From positions 1,122,877 to 1,186,876 of the forward strand of contig NW_003314313.1 in NCBI RefSeq assembly GCF_000143415.4: a stretch of DNA of 64,000 nt, read 5' to 3'. Source of the stretch: Selaginella moellendorffii (Eukaryota; Streptophyta; Lycopodiopsida; Selaginellales; Selaginellaceae). Below are positions 52,589-63,440 of the stretch, in pieces. The stretch's first letter is position 1. Each line of letters starts with the position of its first letter. The notes under the pieces are model-generated. The model did not search any database, was not told the DNA's origin, and saw only the letters and a program-made list of their open reading frames with translations. A program made the position numbers and the translations under genes.

Positions 52589-55500
52589 GGGCTCGATGAT
52601 CGAGGCGCTACGGTGCGGTCAATAGTCGGGAAACCGGCCGGGATTGATCGAGCTGTGCAAAGTCTGGAATCAGAGGGCTACGAGTTTGTGGGGGAGTTGA
52701 AAAATCTCACATACGACGAAGTGATCCAGCTAAGGGTGCCTGTTGCTAAGAAGCTTGAGCCGCACCTCAAAGTGCCAGGTATGGCTTCTCTTGCTTCGCG
52801 TTTGTTTGTATGGCTATGACTGTTGTGTTCTGTTCCTATGCCCCTCGTTTTCTCTTTGATCCATGTCGGCTAAGAGTTGCTTCTCTTGTTTATAATTAAG
52901 GACTTATTATAATTAATTACAATATAATATAACCCTAAACCGTTCCTGACGACCACTGCCATACTAAAGGGTTTCAAGATAGGGTTTCAGCTAGCAAAAT
53001 GGACGAGGAATTGGCTAAGGTGAAGGCTCAAATCGGGCTTCTTGAGCCGCAGATCCAAGCGGCTGGGGAATCTTTTCTCTCTGCCCTTCAGAGTGGCAAT
53101 CAATCTCTGGCGGAATATTGGCGGAACGAGAAAGAGCACCTGCGGAAGAAGGAAGAACAGCTGCGGGAGGAAAAACTCCTCCTCCTCAGAAGTAATGGTA
53201 AGTCATTCTTTAGCCTTCTCCCTCGATTTGGGGCGTTTTGCTGTGTGTCGTTTCCATGTGGCTGCTAGAGGTTTGGCTATGGTGTTTCAGCCTATGGCAT
53301 CGTGTGTTTGGCGTCAGGCTTTTGTTCGTGGCCGTTTGCTTGTTGGGCTCTCGTGCTGTTGGATTGTTGGTATTCTGCGATCTCCTTATTCAGTCGATTG
53401 GGCCAGTGTGGTCACACTATGTTGGCTATGTTGCTCACTCCTTTTCTTGTCTGAAACAGAAACAAAGACAACCATAACAGGAGCAGCCATAATACAGGCG
53501 TGTGATGCTTCCATCTCCACGAGATCGCAGTTCATATCTCGGTTGGCTCCTCACGAGTCGGGTTCTAAGGTGAAATTTCCCTCGGCCCAGACACTCATGT
53601 GCGCGCTTAGTAACCTGCCATGCCTTCTATGGGAAGGCGTAGGAGATGGACTTGTGAAGCTCGACAATCGGTTTGCACAGAGGTTGTCAGAACACCAAAC
53701 CACCGTGCTCTTGGCTCCCAGCGGTTCAGGAAAAACGAGAATGTTGATCGAACTTGCCTGCAGTAGATTCACCTTGTTTCTCACGGGTAAGCGTCCGATG
53801 GTTGGATTTGGAGGAGGATCGAATGATGTAGACAGGGTTGCCAGCTGGATGGAGACTCGGTTGCCCGCAAGTGAACACGATCTTGATCCGAATCATGCAG
53901 TGGTGCGGTTTGGTGTTGGGATTTTGATTCTTGTCCGGTTGAAATATTTGAAGTTGCTGAAAGCGCTGAAACCTGGGCTTCATCCTCGTGATTGGGCATT
54001 TTTCCAGTTGGAGTACCCGGCAGTTGATGATGTTTTCCATGCTGCGGTTGAAGCCTTGATCAATTGTGTTCCAGTGGGTCAGCAACTGCCTTCGGATCAG
54101 CTGACGCAGGCTATAAGGATTCTTGCAGATGACATTGGTTGGAAGGAGGGGGTGGTTGTCCTTGATGAGGCTCAAAGGCTGCTTCATTGTATGAAAGGTC
54201 GATTCAATTCTAAACTCAGTCCTACGAAAGGGGAGCCATTGTTGAACCCCATGTTACTGGCTCTGAAGTCGTACGGTTTCTTGAAGAGCTGCTTGTTTGT
54301 TGCGGGCACCGGCACGAGTATGCTTGAGGTTCGGAAAAGACTTCAGTCAGGGACAGTGAAGCTGACAGTGCCTTCCGATGTAAGCGAAATTTATAGCTTA
54401 CCTGGCTTTGACGACACCAACATTCCAGCCTTTCTCCAACGGTTTATAGATATCAGCAGGCTGGACATGCCCACGATTACTTCCATGTACACTGGAAGAA
54501 GGCGACTTTTGAGCACGGCGATTGAGAAGTACGTTGTGCAGGAGAAACCACCAGAGGATTGGTTCCAAGTTTTCTTTTTGGAGTTGATCAACAAGACTGG
54601 GGTGGAACTTGGACTTTCTCGGTCTTTAAGGGATGAAGCCGAGCAGGTGTGGGATCCAGAGACGGCACAAATGATTGAGGACATTCTGTTCACATATTAT
54701 CTTACAGGTATGTGTCACTGAGTCTTTACAGATATATTCCTCATGCTGGTTTTTTCCAGGTTTTGGTCATGTTATTGTGCAGCGAAAGAGGAGTGTCATG
54801 ACCTTAGTTGATTGTGGCTTTGCAACGCTGCTTGAGAGTGATGCTGGTGCCGGACCTTTTGCACCGATTATTCCACACATAAGAGGGGTGAGGGGTGATG
54901 AAGCCGGACCTGGTTCTTCAGGTCGGGCTAACGTGGGATACGTGATCCTTCAAGAGCCGATGATTGCAGAAGCACTCTGGGAACATATGCCTGCTGGTAC
55001 AGTAATGGAGCGAGTCATCAGCACAGCTGCAAACGCATCAGTCCGTGGCATTACCTTTGAGCGGTATGCACGCATCGTGGGGGAGGCATTTGACAACAAG
55101 CTACCAGCTGAGGTTTTGGGTTTGCAGGAAACAGATGTGGTCTACAAGGAGGAGTATGAAGTTGTAAAGCCAAGAGGGCACTCGGGGGTGCTGGTTCAGG
55201 AGATTCAGACTGAAGAACAGTTGAACCTGTGGCTTGAAGCTGTTGAGGCTGGTGCATCGTTTGCTACTTATGCATGGCTTGGACCATTCCAAGAAGCTGG
55301 ACCAGATGGGATGTTTCTTCTCAGAAGCAAAGAGTCGCACAAGATGATGCCTGTGTTTCTACAGTTCAGGACCGGATCTGGGCTGGGTGTGACTCAAGCT
55401 TTTTCCTCACTCGACATCATGAAGATTGACAAGATGCTGCATTCAGGAGGAGCCTCTCGAAAACTAAAACAGTGGTGCTGGACTGGCTACCTTAGGCTGG

Positions 55501-55763
55501 TTGTTTCACCAAACCCACATCCAAGGGTAGGAAAGGTGGCCTTCGGAGATGTGTGGTGGAGTGGGCGAGCGAGAAAGGGGCACAAAGAAATCCCCCTGGT
55601 AAGGCATATTTCATTTGATTTTTGACATGTTTATTTTGTCCTTCAGGTTTCACCTCTGTCGGCTGTTTGGGCTGGGCGGAAACTTCGGGGGATCGTCAAC
55701 ACGGAATTGCTGGATGCTGTGGAAGAGGTGAAGAAAGGTTTGAAGAAACGGAAAAGGGGGTGA
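52589..55763 (+). CDS. Crinkler-like P-loop ATPase / nuclease-fold protein
   Basis: I read five exons: one ending at 52778 (left edge unresolved; the frame is open from 52589 but no ATG lies there), 52991-53197, 53460-54707, 54760-55598 and 55647-55763. Segments in order: SAM-like helical piece (YEFVGELKNLTYDEVIQL), charged coiled coil (KKEEQLREEKLLLLR), P-loop ATPase with Walker A LLAPSGSGKTRM (about 53709-53738), Walker B VVVLDEAQRLL (about 54151-54180) and LFVAGTGTS; a C-terminal region with PAEVLG, AGPDGMF and VFLQFRTG that looks like a restriction-endonuclease fold with an altered D-(E/Q)xK site; and a basic end (KKGLKKRKRG) fit for nuclear import. This matches the Crinkler (CR/CRN) effector class known from oomycetes, fungi and some other eukaryotes. 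An in-frame ATG at 52999 is an alternative start. Confidence 0.72.
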
Positions 55764-57080
55764 AGCGCTTTGCTCGTCTTCGGGCAGATTTATTGGGAAG
55801 CACGCTGTAGATCACCAAGAGCAGAAACCATAAAGAAGCAATCATGGATTATGTGAAAGACTTGCTGCAACGTTTTCACAAAGTGCACTCACAGTTCTGC
55901 CCTGTGTCCTTGATCTTCTGTTTTGGGAAGGATTTGAAGAGTTTTTCAGGGACCACATCATGCTATCTAAATTTTAAAATTTGATAACTTAAACCAAGGT
56001 TTTAAACTTATAGAACATTCATTTTTCCAAGTTTCTTGAATATTCAGAGTATTAAAGTTCCTAGAATATTCAGAGTATATATTATGAGTTTGCAAGCAAG
56101 AATGTTGTAGTGGTCAAACCGAGACCTGTTTTCATTCATGGACTTTGTAAGCAACTAAATTTTCCATTCTACTTTAGTCACTTAACCATACTTCCGACCA
56201 CTTGGAGGAGTCTCATTCACAACCTCCATAAGTCCAATTCAGGACTTGGGGCTTGCTAGCCCTGAGAATAACATCCATGCCACTCAACATTTGCACTTGG
56301 TCCAAGTGCTCCATGTGTCCGATCCCATGACCGACACTCAAAGGTACCACCGACATGGCAGCTTGTCACGCTAAGGCCATGCCCAATCACCTTTTCCACA
56401 CTGGTAGTCCAATACCACATGCATCCCAGTCTTGGCTCTCCAAGACTAGGCAAACTATCCGTGAGTGGTCATCTCAGATCCACTCCTTAGCATCCTTAGG
56501 ATGCCCACCGACAAGGGGAATAGCCTTCCCCAATATCCCTCTGTCAGTCCCCGCTAAGTCCCTTTCTACCCCTAGCCGTGTTTGCCAACACTGCCACTGG
56601 ATCGAGGCCCACAGGCCCGACCACTAAGTCCCATGGTCCTCTGGGACTTCCTCACCATACGACTGTGTCCTTGATCACACCCCAGAGGACTGCTCCTCTT
56701 CCTTTCCACAGTTTGGGCCTTTGGGGACAACATTTCAGAACACCGTGGCCTTACGCGAGCCACCTAGGTACTCTCCCCGCCTTCCGCCCTTGGGTTCTCT
56801 AGCCATGGGCTTAGAGCGAGGTTCCGTTGAGCCACGCCTGGTATCCAAGTAGGTAGTGCCACCCACACTTGGATTGGGAGCATCGGCCAGACGATCTCCT
56901 AGGGGAACTAGAGCCGGCTCTTGAACACTTCACCAAGCTACCCCGCTTGTCAGTCCGTGTTCACTCTAGTCTTTGACTTCCCAGTGGTCAGCTCATCACC
57001 CAACACTGGGTCTGGCCTTCCTGGGCCAAACTGGCCTTTCCTGGCCAAATTGGCTCCACTGGGCTCCAACCCCCACACTC
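55764..57080. other. Spacer of diverged repetitive sequence
   Basis: No gene seen. 55.97-56.10 kb is A/T-rich with short direct repeats (AGAATATTCAGAGTAT twice near 56038-56078). From about 56.2 kb the composition changes to C/T-rich text like the later repeat region, and 56.75-57.08 kb is distantly similar to 60.45-60.78 kb, so the retroelement-derived block starts about here. Confidence 0.5.
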
Positions 57081-57900
57081 TCCCTACTATACTTTTGGAA
57101 CCCCGCGCAGCGCCCCCCCCCCCCCCCCCCCCCTGGGGGACGATCGGTTTGGGCTTTCACCCAACTGCCTGTATTAGTATTCGGACTCGGACTCGGACTC
57201 GGACTCGGACTCAGACTCGGTCTCGGTCCCGGATTCGGACTCGGACTCGGTCTCGGTCTCGGTCTCGGTCATGGTCTCGGTTCCATCTCGGACTCCATCT
57301 CAGACTCCATCTCGGGTCCATCTCGGACTCCATCTCGGATCCATCTCGGACTCCATCTCGGGTCCATCTCGGACTCCATCTCGGGTCCATCTCGGACTCC
57401 ATCTCGGGTCCATCTCGGACTCCATCTCGGTCCATCTCGGACTCCATCTAGGACTCCACTTCGGGTCCATCTCGGATCCATCTCGGACTCCATATCAGAC
57501 TCCATCTCGGACTCCACTTCGGGTCCATCTTGGATCCATCTCGGATCCATCTCGGACTCCATCTCGGACCCCATATCGGACTCCATATCGGACTCCACTT
57601 CGGGTCCATCTCGAACTCCATTTCGGGTCCATCTCAGATCCATCTCGGACACTTCCACGTGTCATGTGTTGGTCCTTTTTGGGTCCCTTTTTGGAGCCTT
57701 TCTTATTGCTCGCTTTGTGCTTGTTCCTTGAGCACTTTGTTGGGAGTTCCACTCCCGCTCTCGACCTTCCAAGTTAAAGCTTTTAGTCCAAACATGTTAC
57801 ATTTGTTTGGCTTTCGCTTTAGCCACTACCAAGTGGCACCCTTTCCAACTCCACTTTGGGGCCTAGGGATTTTGTGTCTCACAACTCCACCACCATAGAC
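57081..57900 (+). repeat. Repeat module A: C-run plus TCGGAC satellite
   Basis: Begins with CTACTATACTTTTGGAACCCC, then a run of 21 C at 57113-57133, GGGCTTTCACCC, and a satellite: pure TCGGAC hexamers (57176-57260) changing to a 12-base unit CCATCTCGGACT with variants to about 57650. A 240-base unique tail follows (GTGTCATGTGTTGGTCC to TTTTGTGTCTCACA). Modules B (63440-64000, inverted) and C (60778-61285) are relatives. Open frames in it are only satellite translations. Confidence 0.85.
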
Positions 57901-57989
57901 GAAGTTCGATGTCCTCATCGAACGGTAAACCATTTTATTAAGTAACACCCGCATGGGTTACCATTTCTATCCTTGGCACCTAGCTAATA

Positions 57990-58124
57990 TTTGTCAATGG
58001 TTTGACATTGAAGGCTCACCATGCCTTCTTCATATTCGTCAATGGTTTGATATTGAAGGCTCACCATGCCTTCTGCATATTCGTCAATGGTTTGACACCA
58101 AAGGCTCACCATGCCTTGCCCATC
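57990..58124 (+). repeat. 45-bp tandem repeat, three copies
   Basis: Three units starting at 57990, 58035 and 58080, each reading TTYGTCAATGGTTTGA then GGCTCACCATGCCTT. They differ by a few bases. The reading frame through the array is open on both strands, but nothing suggests it is translated. It lies in the part of the element region that module C lacks. Confidence 0.8.
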
Positions 58125-60777
58125 CTCTAAGGAGGGTAGTCTCTCCAACTTAGAGACTGGTTGGACCACATGTAGTGGTTCTCTCCTTTTATTGGTTTAG
58201 TTCTCGCTAAACCTCTTAGAGACCCTTCTCTAAGTCAATCCCACTACTCCTTCTCGAGTAGTCTCAATTTCCATCTATTGAACGTTTGCACCTTGGAACT
58301 TTTACTCTTTGACTTCTGGAAGTCAATTTCCTAGGTGTCTCCAACACCTTGCATTGCACCTATTGTGCAACTCCACTTCCCATCCTAGGAAGTTCTGTAC
58401 TTGAGGGCACCATCATCCTTTCTTCTATTTCGTGCCACCTTGGGCACTAAGTTCCATTTATCATACTTTGTGCTAGGGCTATCTATGGCCCTATCATTTG
58501 GCTACCTTACCGCTCCCTCCCTTGGAGCTTCCACTTTCGCCAAATCGGAGCAATTCGGAATCCATCCTTGGAAACACACTTCCTTTCCTGCAATTTGTTA
58601 GCGTCCAACACATTAGTGTTCCTCGCCTAACTTTGTCACTTGGATTCCTTCCAAGGGATTCCACGGCCCTCTCTTGGCCACTCATCTTTTGCTCCTATCC
58701 ATTGATTGTTGCACCAATCAACACCGAATCTCTACCTCCCTCCTTGAGGTATTCTTTTGATTCCATAGCAAAGGCTCTGCTTTGCCAAGACTAGAGTGTT
58801 CACCCCTAGTAAGTCTCTTTAGCATCTTCTGCTGTGGGCTCTATTCACGGCCCAACTTTGTGACCCTCCCATGGGTCTCTTTAGAGACTACTTTCCTTGG
58901 ACACACTATGCCATCGCAATGACATAGCTCATTTCCCTAAGGTGCTTTTCCCACTTGGCCACCTTGACCAAGCCACACCATCATCAATAGTTCAAATCAA
59001 CACTTTGAACTAGGAACCTTATTCCTTAGCCCAAACAAGGACCTTGTCCTTATTTAGCCATAAGATCACCTAGTGATCTCACCTCGGCACCTTAATAGGT
59101 TTGCTAATAGGTACTAGGTCTTCCAGACCTTTAACTTGTTAACTACGACCCCGGGGGCATCCCCCACACTTGACAGTGCGCCCAAGCCAGCCCTTCCGGC
59201 CAAGGGTCCATAGCAACTGAGACTGGGTGTCCCCATCTCATTCACCGTGTCCTTGGTGCCACTGGCACCAAAGTGTTCAAGTTAGATATGCTGAGCCACA
59301 CTAAGCAATCTAACCGTGCATCACGACTCCGAGACATCCCTGGCTTGGCGGTATGCCCAAACCAGTCTCCACACTGAGAGTCCATGACCACCGAAAAATG
59401 AGTGTCCTCATATTCCAAACCATCACCATGCCCTAGTGAGTTGGGACTTGAACCCAAGCACTAGAGGGTCGGGGCTCGAACCCAACCTCCGTATATGCAT
59501 CTACGGATGGCATCACCCAGGATGCCTGGCGTGACTCCCCACGCCGGTGCACCAATTTATACTCAAAGCGCGCTATAGATCATAGCTTAGGAACCTAGTT
59601 CCTCCACACTGCCAAGTCCTCTCACTTGACAAGTCTGTGATCATGCATGGACTCCTCCATGCTTGGCCCCATGGCCCACCCTTTTTGAAGTTATCACCTT
59701 CAACTAGGGTATTTGTTCCCCTGACTTGCCAATCTCGCTTTGGCAAGTCCTCCGACCACTGTAATATGGTTCCTGCACAAGCGTGAAAGCCCTTGATCAT
59801 CAACTTTCGTTCAAAGCCCTCTTTTTGAACACTCGGGAACTACTTCCCTAACCTTGATAGCCTTGCCTCATAGCAAGCTTCAAGACCACGCTTCTACAGT
59901 GCCACTCTGATTTCGTGCATTCCTTGAACCATTTACGCTTTGCCTTTCTAGGTACTAAGCTACCTAGAATCATCTTTGGGAACCTTGAAGGAACTCTGTC
60001 CCTTAGCTTGCTAAGGCCTCCCTTTTTGCAAGCTTTCCAATTACCATATAGTCTAACATGGACAATTCCATATTTTTGTAAGCCACAAATTTTTCCTTTC
60101 CAATTTGCCAGCTTACCTCGTCTATCCGACCAACTCTACCTTGGCTTGTGCTAAGTTCCCTCGCCAAAGTTCTCACCTATGGTACCAACTCCTATTTGGT
60201 CCTACTTGGTTTCAGCTACTCACTGCACGAGCAATGGAGTGTTAACCACCCATCTACGGATTCCCAAATCTCTCCCAATCCCCCTCCCCGGGTTAGACTG
60301 GACTTAAGGTTCGGCTACACTCCCCGCAGGCACAAGCAGCCAAGCACACCAAGCCTCCAGATTCCTAACATCCCTAGGTACCACAAGACTTGATCATGGG
60401 ACCCTCTAAATCCCAAGCCTTGGGTGCAGCACTTGCTTCGGGATGTCGGGGCGAAACACTGTGGCCTAACGGCCCGGTATGGGTACCTCTATCCCCCCAC
60501 TTCCATCCCGAAGGGAAGGCCCAAGCCCCTAGGAAGGGCGAGGACCAATGAGCCACAAGGTACTCAAGTGGGGCACCACTCTACCTGAGCCGGGAGCACC
60601 GCAGTCGGTTTCCCTTTCGGGAGTGGGAGCTGCTCTTGAGCACTTCCCTGGGTGACCCCTCCGGCACTACCCAAGCCCATGCTCACTCCCACCCAAGGCC
60701 TCTCGGCCCTAGTCTCAACCCCAAGTCAGTTTGGAAGCACCACTGGAGAGTTCCTTCAAGACTAGTTCCTAGACCTC
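58125..60777. other. Decayed retroelement-like sequence
   Basis: C/T-rich plus strand with no domain-bearing frame. 59140-59560 resembles 61305-61560 (GGGGGCATCCCCC, GGGACTTGAACCCA, CTCGAACCCAACCTCCGTA), so a direct repeat about 2.1 kb apart is present. 60390-60777 is diverged from 56.7-57.08 kb. Best read as old, rearranged LTR-type sequence. Confidence 0.5.
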
Positions 60778-61285
60778 ACTATCCCTACTATACTTTTGGA
60801 ACCCCCTGCAGCCCCCCCCCCCTGGGAGACACACACTTTGGGCTTTCACCCCTTGAGCTATATTAGTATGTGGACTTAGTCTCAGAATCGATCTCGGACT
60901 CGATCTCGGATCCGACTTCGGATTCGGTCTCGGACTCGATCTCGGACTCGATCTCGGACCCGATCTCGGACTCGACTTCGGACTCGACCTCGGACTCGGT
61001 CTCGGACCCGATTTGGATCTCGGACTCCATCTCGAACTCGGTCTCGAACTCGGTCTCGAACTCGGTCTCCGATTCGGCGTCGGCTTGATCCCGGACTCTA
61101 TCTCGAACTCGGTCTCAGAGTCGGTCTTGGACTCGATCTTCGACTCGGTCCCATCCGATGAACTCTTTGTCATTTCAGTCAAGCTTTTGGGGATCCTTTA
61201 GCCTACGACATCTCGGGGAGTCAGTTCCTTACAACTCCACCACCCATAGAAGAAGTTCGATGCCCACATTGAACGTCTCTTTTTT
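60778..61285 (+). repeat. Repeat module C: C-run plus satellite
   Basis: Starts CTACTATACTTTTGGAACCCC like module A, has an 11-C run at 60812-60822, GGGCTTTCACCCC and ATATTAGTATG, then a satellite of GATCTCGGACTC units to about 61155. The 240-base tail of A and B is missing; instead the sequence goes to ACAACTCCACCACCCATAG-AGAAGTTCGATG, which module A also has after its tail. Direct orientation relative to A. Confidence 0.8.
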
Positions 61286-61304
61286 ATCCTACAACTTGTT
61301 GACC

Positions 61305-61603
61305 ATGTCTCCGGGGGCATCCCCCCACTTAGCGGTGTGCCTAAGTTAGCCTCCCCGGCCAAGAGCCCATGACAACGGAGTATAGGTGTCCCTATACTCC
61401 TCACCTCACCACGCCCTAGTATGGGGTCGGGACTTGAACCCAGCCTTGCTTTACTAGGGGGTTCGGACTCGAACCCAACCTCCGTAGAATACGTCTATGG
61501 ATTCGACATCCCCGCGGGGAGTCGGGTGTAGTGCCCTACGCCTGGTCGACCTATCCAACCCATGCTAATTAGCTTACCTTCGGCGTGCCTTCAGGTCCCA
61601 ACA
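61305..61603 (-). repeat. Probable LTR part with tRNA T-arm-like boxes
   Basis: Directly downstream of the minus-strand pol, the minus strand reads TGTTGGGACCTGAAGGC at 61603, a plausible LTR start (TGTTGGGA) after a purine-rich stretch. Within it are GGGTTCGAGTCCGAACCC and GGGTTCAAGTCCCGACCCC, both like the T-arm/B-box GGTTCRANTCC. The same pair occurs near 59440-59500. The other LTR would be beyond 64000. Confidence 0.5.
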
Positions 61604-61637
61604 TATGCCACTTGCTCAACTTTGCAAATTGATATTT

Positions 61638-63440
61638 TTAATTGAACTTTGCATAAGTACATAGAGTTCTGCCTTGCAGAAATTCCTCCACTAGATCTCG
61701 CGCGTTCGCTAGGTTCTCCTCCGGTTCCCATGTTGCTTCGCAGTGTGGAAATCCTTTCCAGTTCACATGGAACTCTCTGACCTCGCGTCCTTGTCGCTTG
61801 CTCTTGCGCGCATTGAGGATGGCCTCGACTTCGTATTCCTCTTCCCCTTGGATAACCTCAGGTAAAGGTCTCACTTGGTCCTTTCGAAGCGGATCCTCAA
61901 AGTACGGCTTGAGTAAGTTCACGTGGAACACTGGGTGCATCTTCCCCATCTCTCGAGGAAGTCGGAGACGGTAAGCCACTTTACCAATTCGTGCCTCAAT
62001 CTCATAAGGCCCCACGAACCTGCTTAAGGAACTCAAGATCAATTCATTTACAGGAATACGTGCATCTTTACCTTTGGGTCAAATTTCGGCTGATCCCACT
62101 TGGTAATCTGAGGTTCTTGGTGTTCAGCCACACCTTCTCCCCAGCTTGGAACTCTACATCCTGAGGCTTCTGGTTCGCGTATTTGGTTTGCCTTTGTTGC
62201 GCCCGTTCCAAGGAATCCCTCACTAAATTCCAAATACTGAGTCTTTCCGCCGTGAATGCCTCCACTGGGGGCAACTCTCCATGATACTCGGCCACGCCGA
62301 GTTCCACAGGACCTTTAATAGCTCACCCATTGATGACTTCCCATGGACTCACCCCGATACTCGAATGTGGTGAGTTGTTATAACACATTTCCGCAAGTCC
62401 CAAATGACTTACCCAATCGGTCTGGTCTCCCGAGACATAGTATCGCAAATAATCCTCGAGCTGCCTATTCACCCTTTCCGTTTGTCCGTCTGTCAAGAAG
62501 TGTTAGTGCCAACAACTTGACTTAATACCCCATACCTGTCTGTGGGTGATAGGCTATGCTGAATTTCAACTTGGTGCGATACTGTTCTAGGAGAGTCCTC
62601 TAGAACCTACTGGTGAAGATTTTATCTCGATCTAAGATGATCTCTTCCGGTCTTCCTTGCACTCGAACCACTTGTTCAAAAAATAGCTTCGCCACACCTT
62701 CCGCATCCACCTCCGTTGTGGTGGGTATGAAATGTGCCATTTTCGAAAATCGGTCCACCACCACGAATATTGCATCAAACCCCTCGCTTGGGGGGAGTCC
62801 CGTGATGAAGTCTATCGTAAAACATTTCCACGGACGATCTGGAATTGGGATGCTTTGCAACAAGCCCCCACTAGCCTTAGTCACGGCTTTTACCTGCTGA
62901 CATGTTGGACATGTCTTTACATAGTCTTGGACATCCTTAGCCATATCTGGCCAATGGTACTTCCTCTTGAGTAAGCCCATCATTTTGGGCACTCTACCGT
63001 GTCCCGCAAGAGGTCCGTCATGACACTCTTCTAAGGCTACCTTCCTTAGTTCCCCTTCTGGAATATACACCCTCGTTTGCTTGTAATAGATGAGTCCGTT
63101 GCGTTCCGCATAGCCCGTTTTCTCTTCCATTGGCAGCTCACCTCTCTGGTGAGCTTCCTGTGCCTCTAGATTCCTCAGCAACACTTCATGTGCTAGACCA
63201 TCATTCTCATATGCTGTCCGCACATTGTCCCAGAAGGTTGCTGTTGCGTTGGATATTGCCAACCTCAAGCTCGCTTTTCGACTTAGCGCATCCACCACGA
63301 TGTTGCTCTTCCTAGGCTTGTACAGAATTTCGCAATCAAACTCGGCCAAGGCATTGGCCCACCGACCTTGTTTCCCTCTCAGGTCGGGCTGTGACAAAAA
63401 GTGTTTCGTTGGCACATTGTCCGTATAAACCTTGAAGTGT
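61638..63440 (-). mobile_element. Decayed Ty3/gypsy chromovirus pol (3' part)
   Basis: Minus-strand retrotransposon remnant. From high to low coordinates: RNase H end (about 63270-63440: VYTDN, RWANALAEFDCEI, VVDALSRK), zinc-binding integrase head (AGHGRVPKMMGLLKRKYHWPD, CPTCQQ), integrase core (IDFITGLPPSEGFDAI, VVDRFSKMAHFIP, about 62680-62830) and a C-terminal chromodomain (VEAILNARK, FHVNWKGF, TWEPEENL, about 61690-61860). Stops and frame breaks interrupt it, for example a stop right after FTSRF near 62600, a frameshift near 62500 and a TGA near 62325, so it is dead. Reverse transcriptase, protease and gag are absent from the window. Confidence 0.88.

Noticed and set aside
57271-57777. 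Long open frames on both strands in the satellite
   Set aside because: Stop-free because of the repeat unit, not because of coding selection.
57990-58124. CRISPR-like array
   Set aside because: Three 45-base units are head-to-tail without distinct spacers, in a plant genome.
61638-63440. Functional retrotransposon polyprotein
   Set aside because: Several stops and frame breaks and missing upstream domains show that it is dead.
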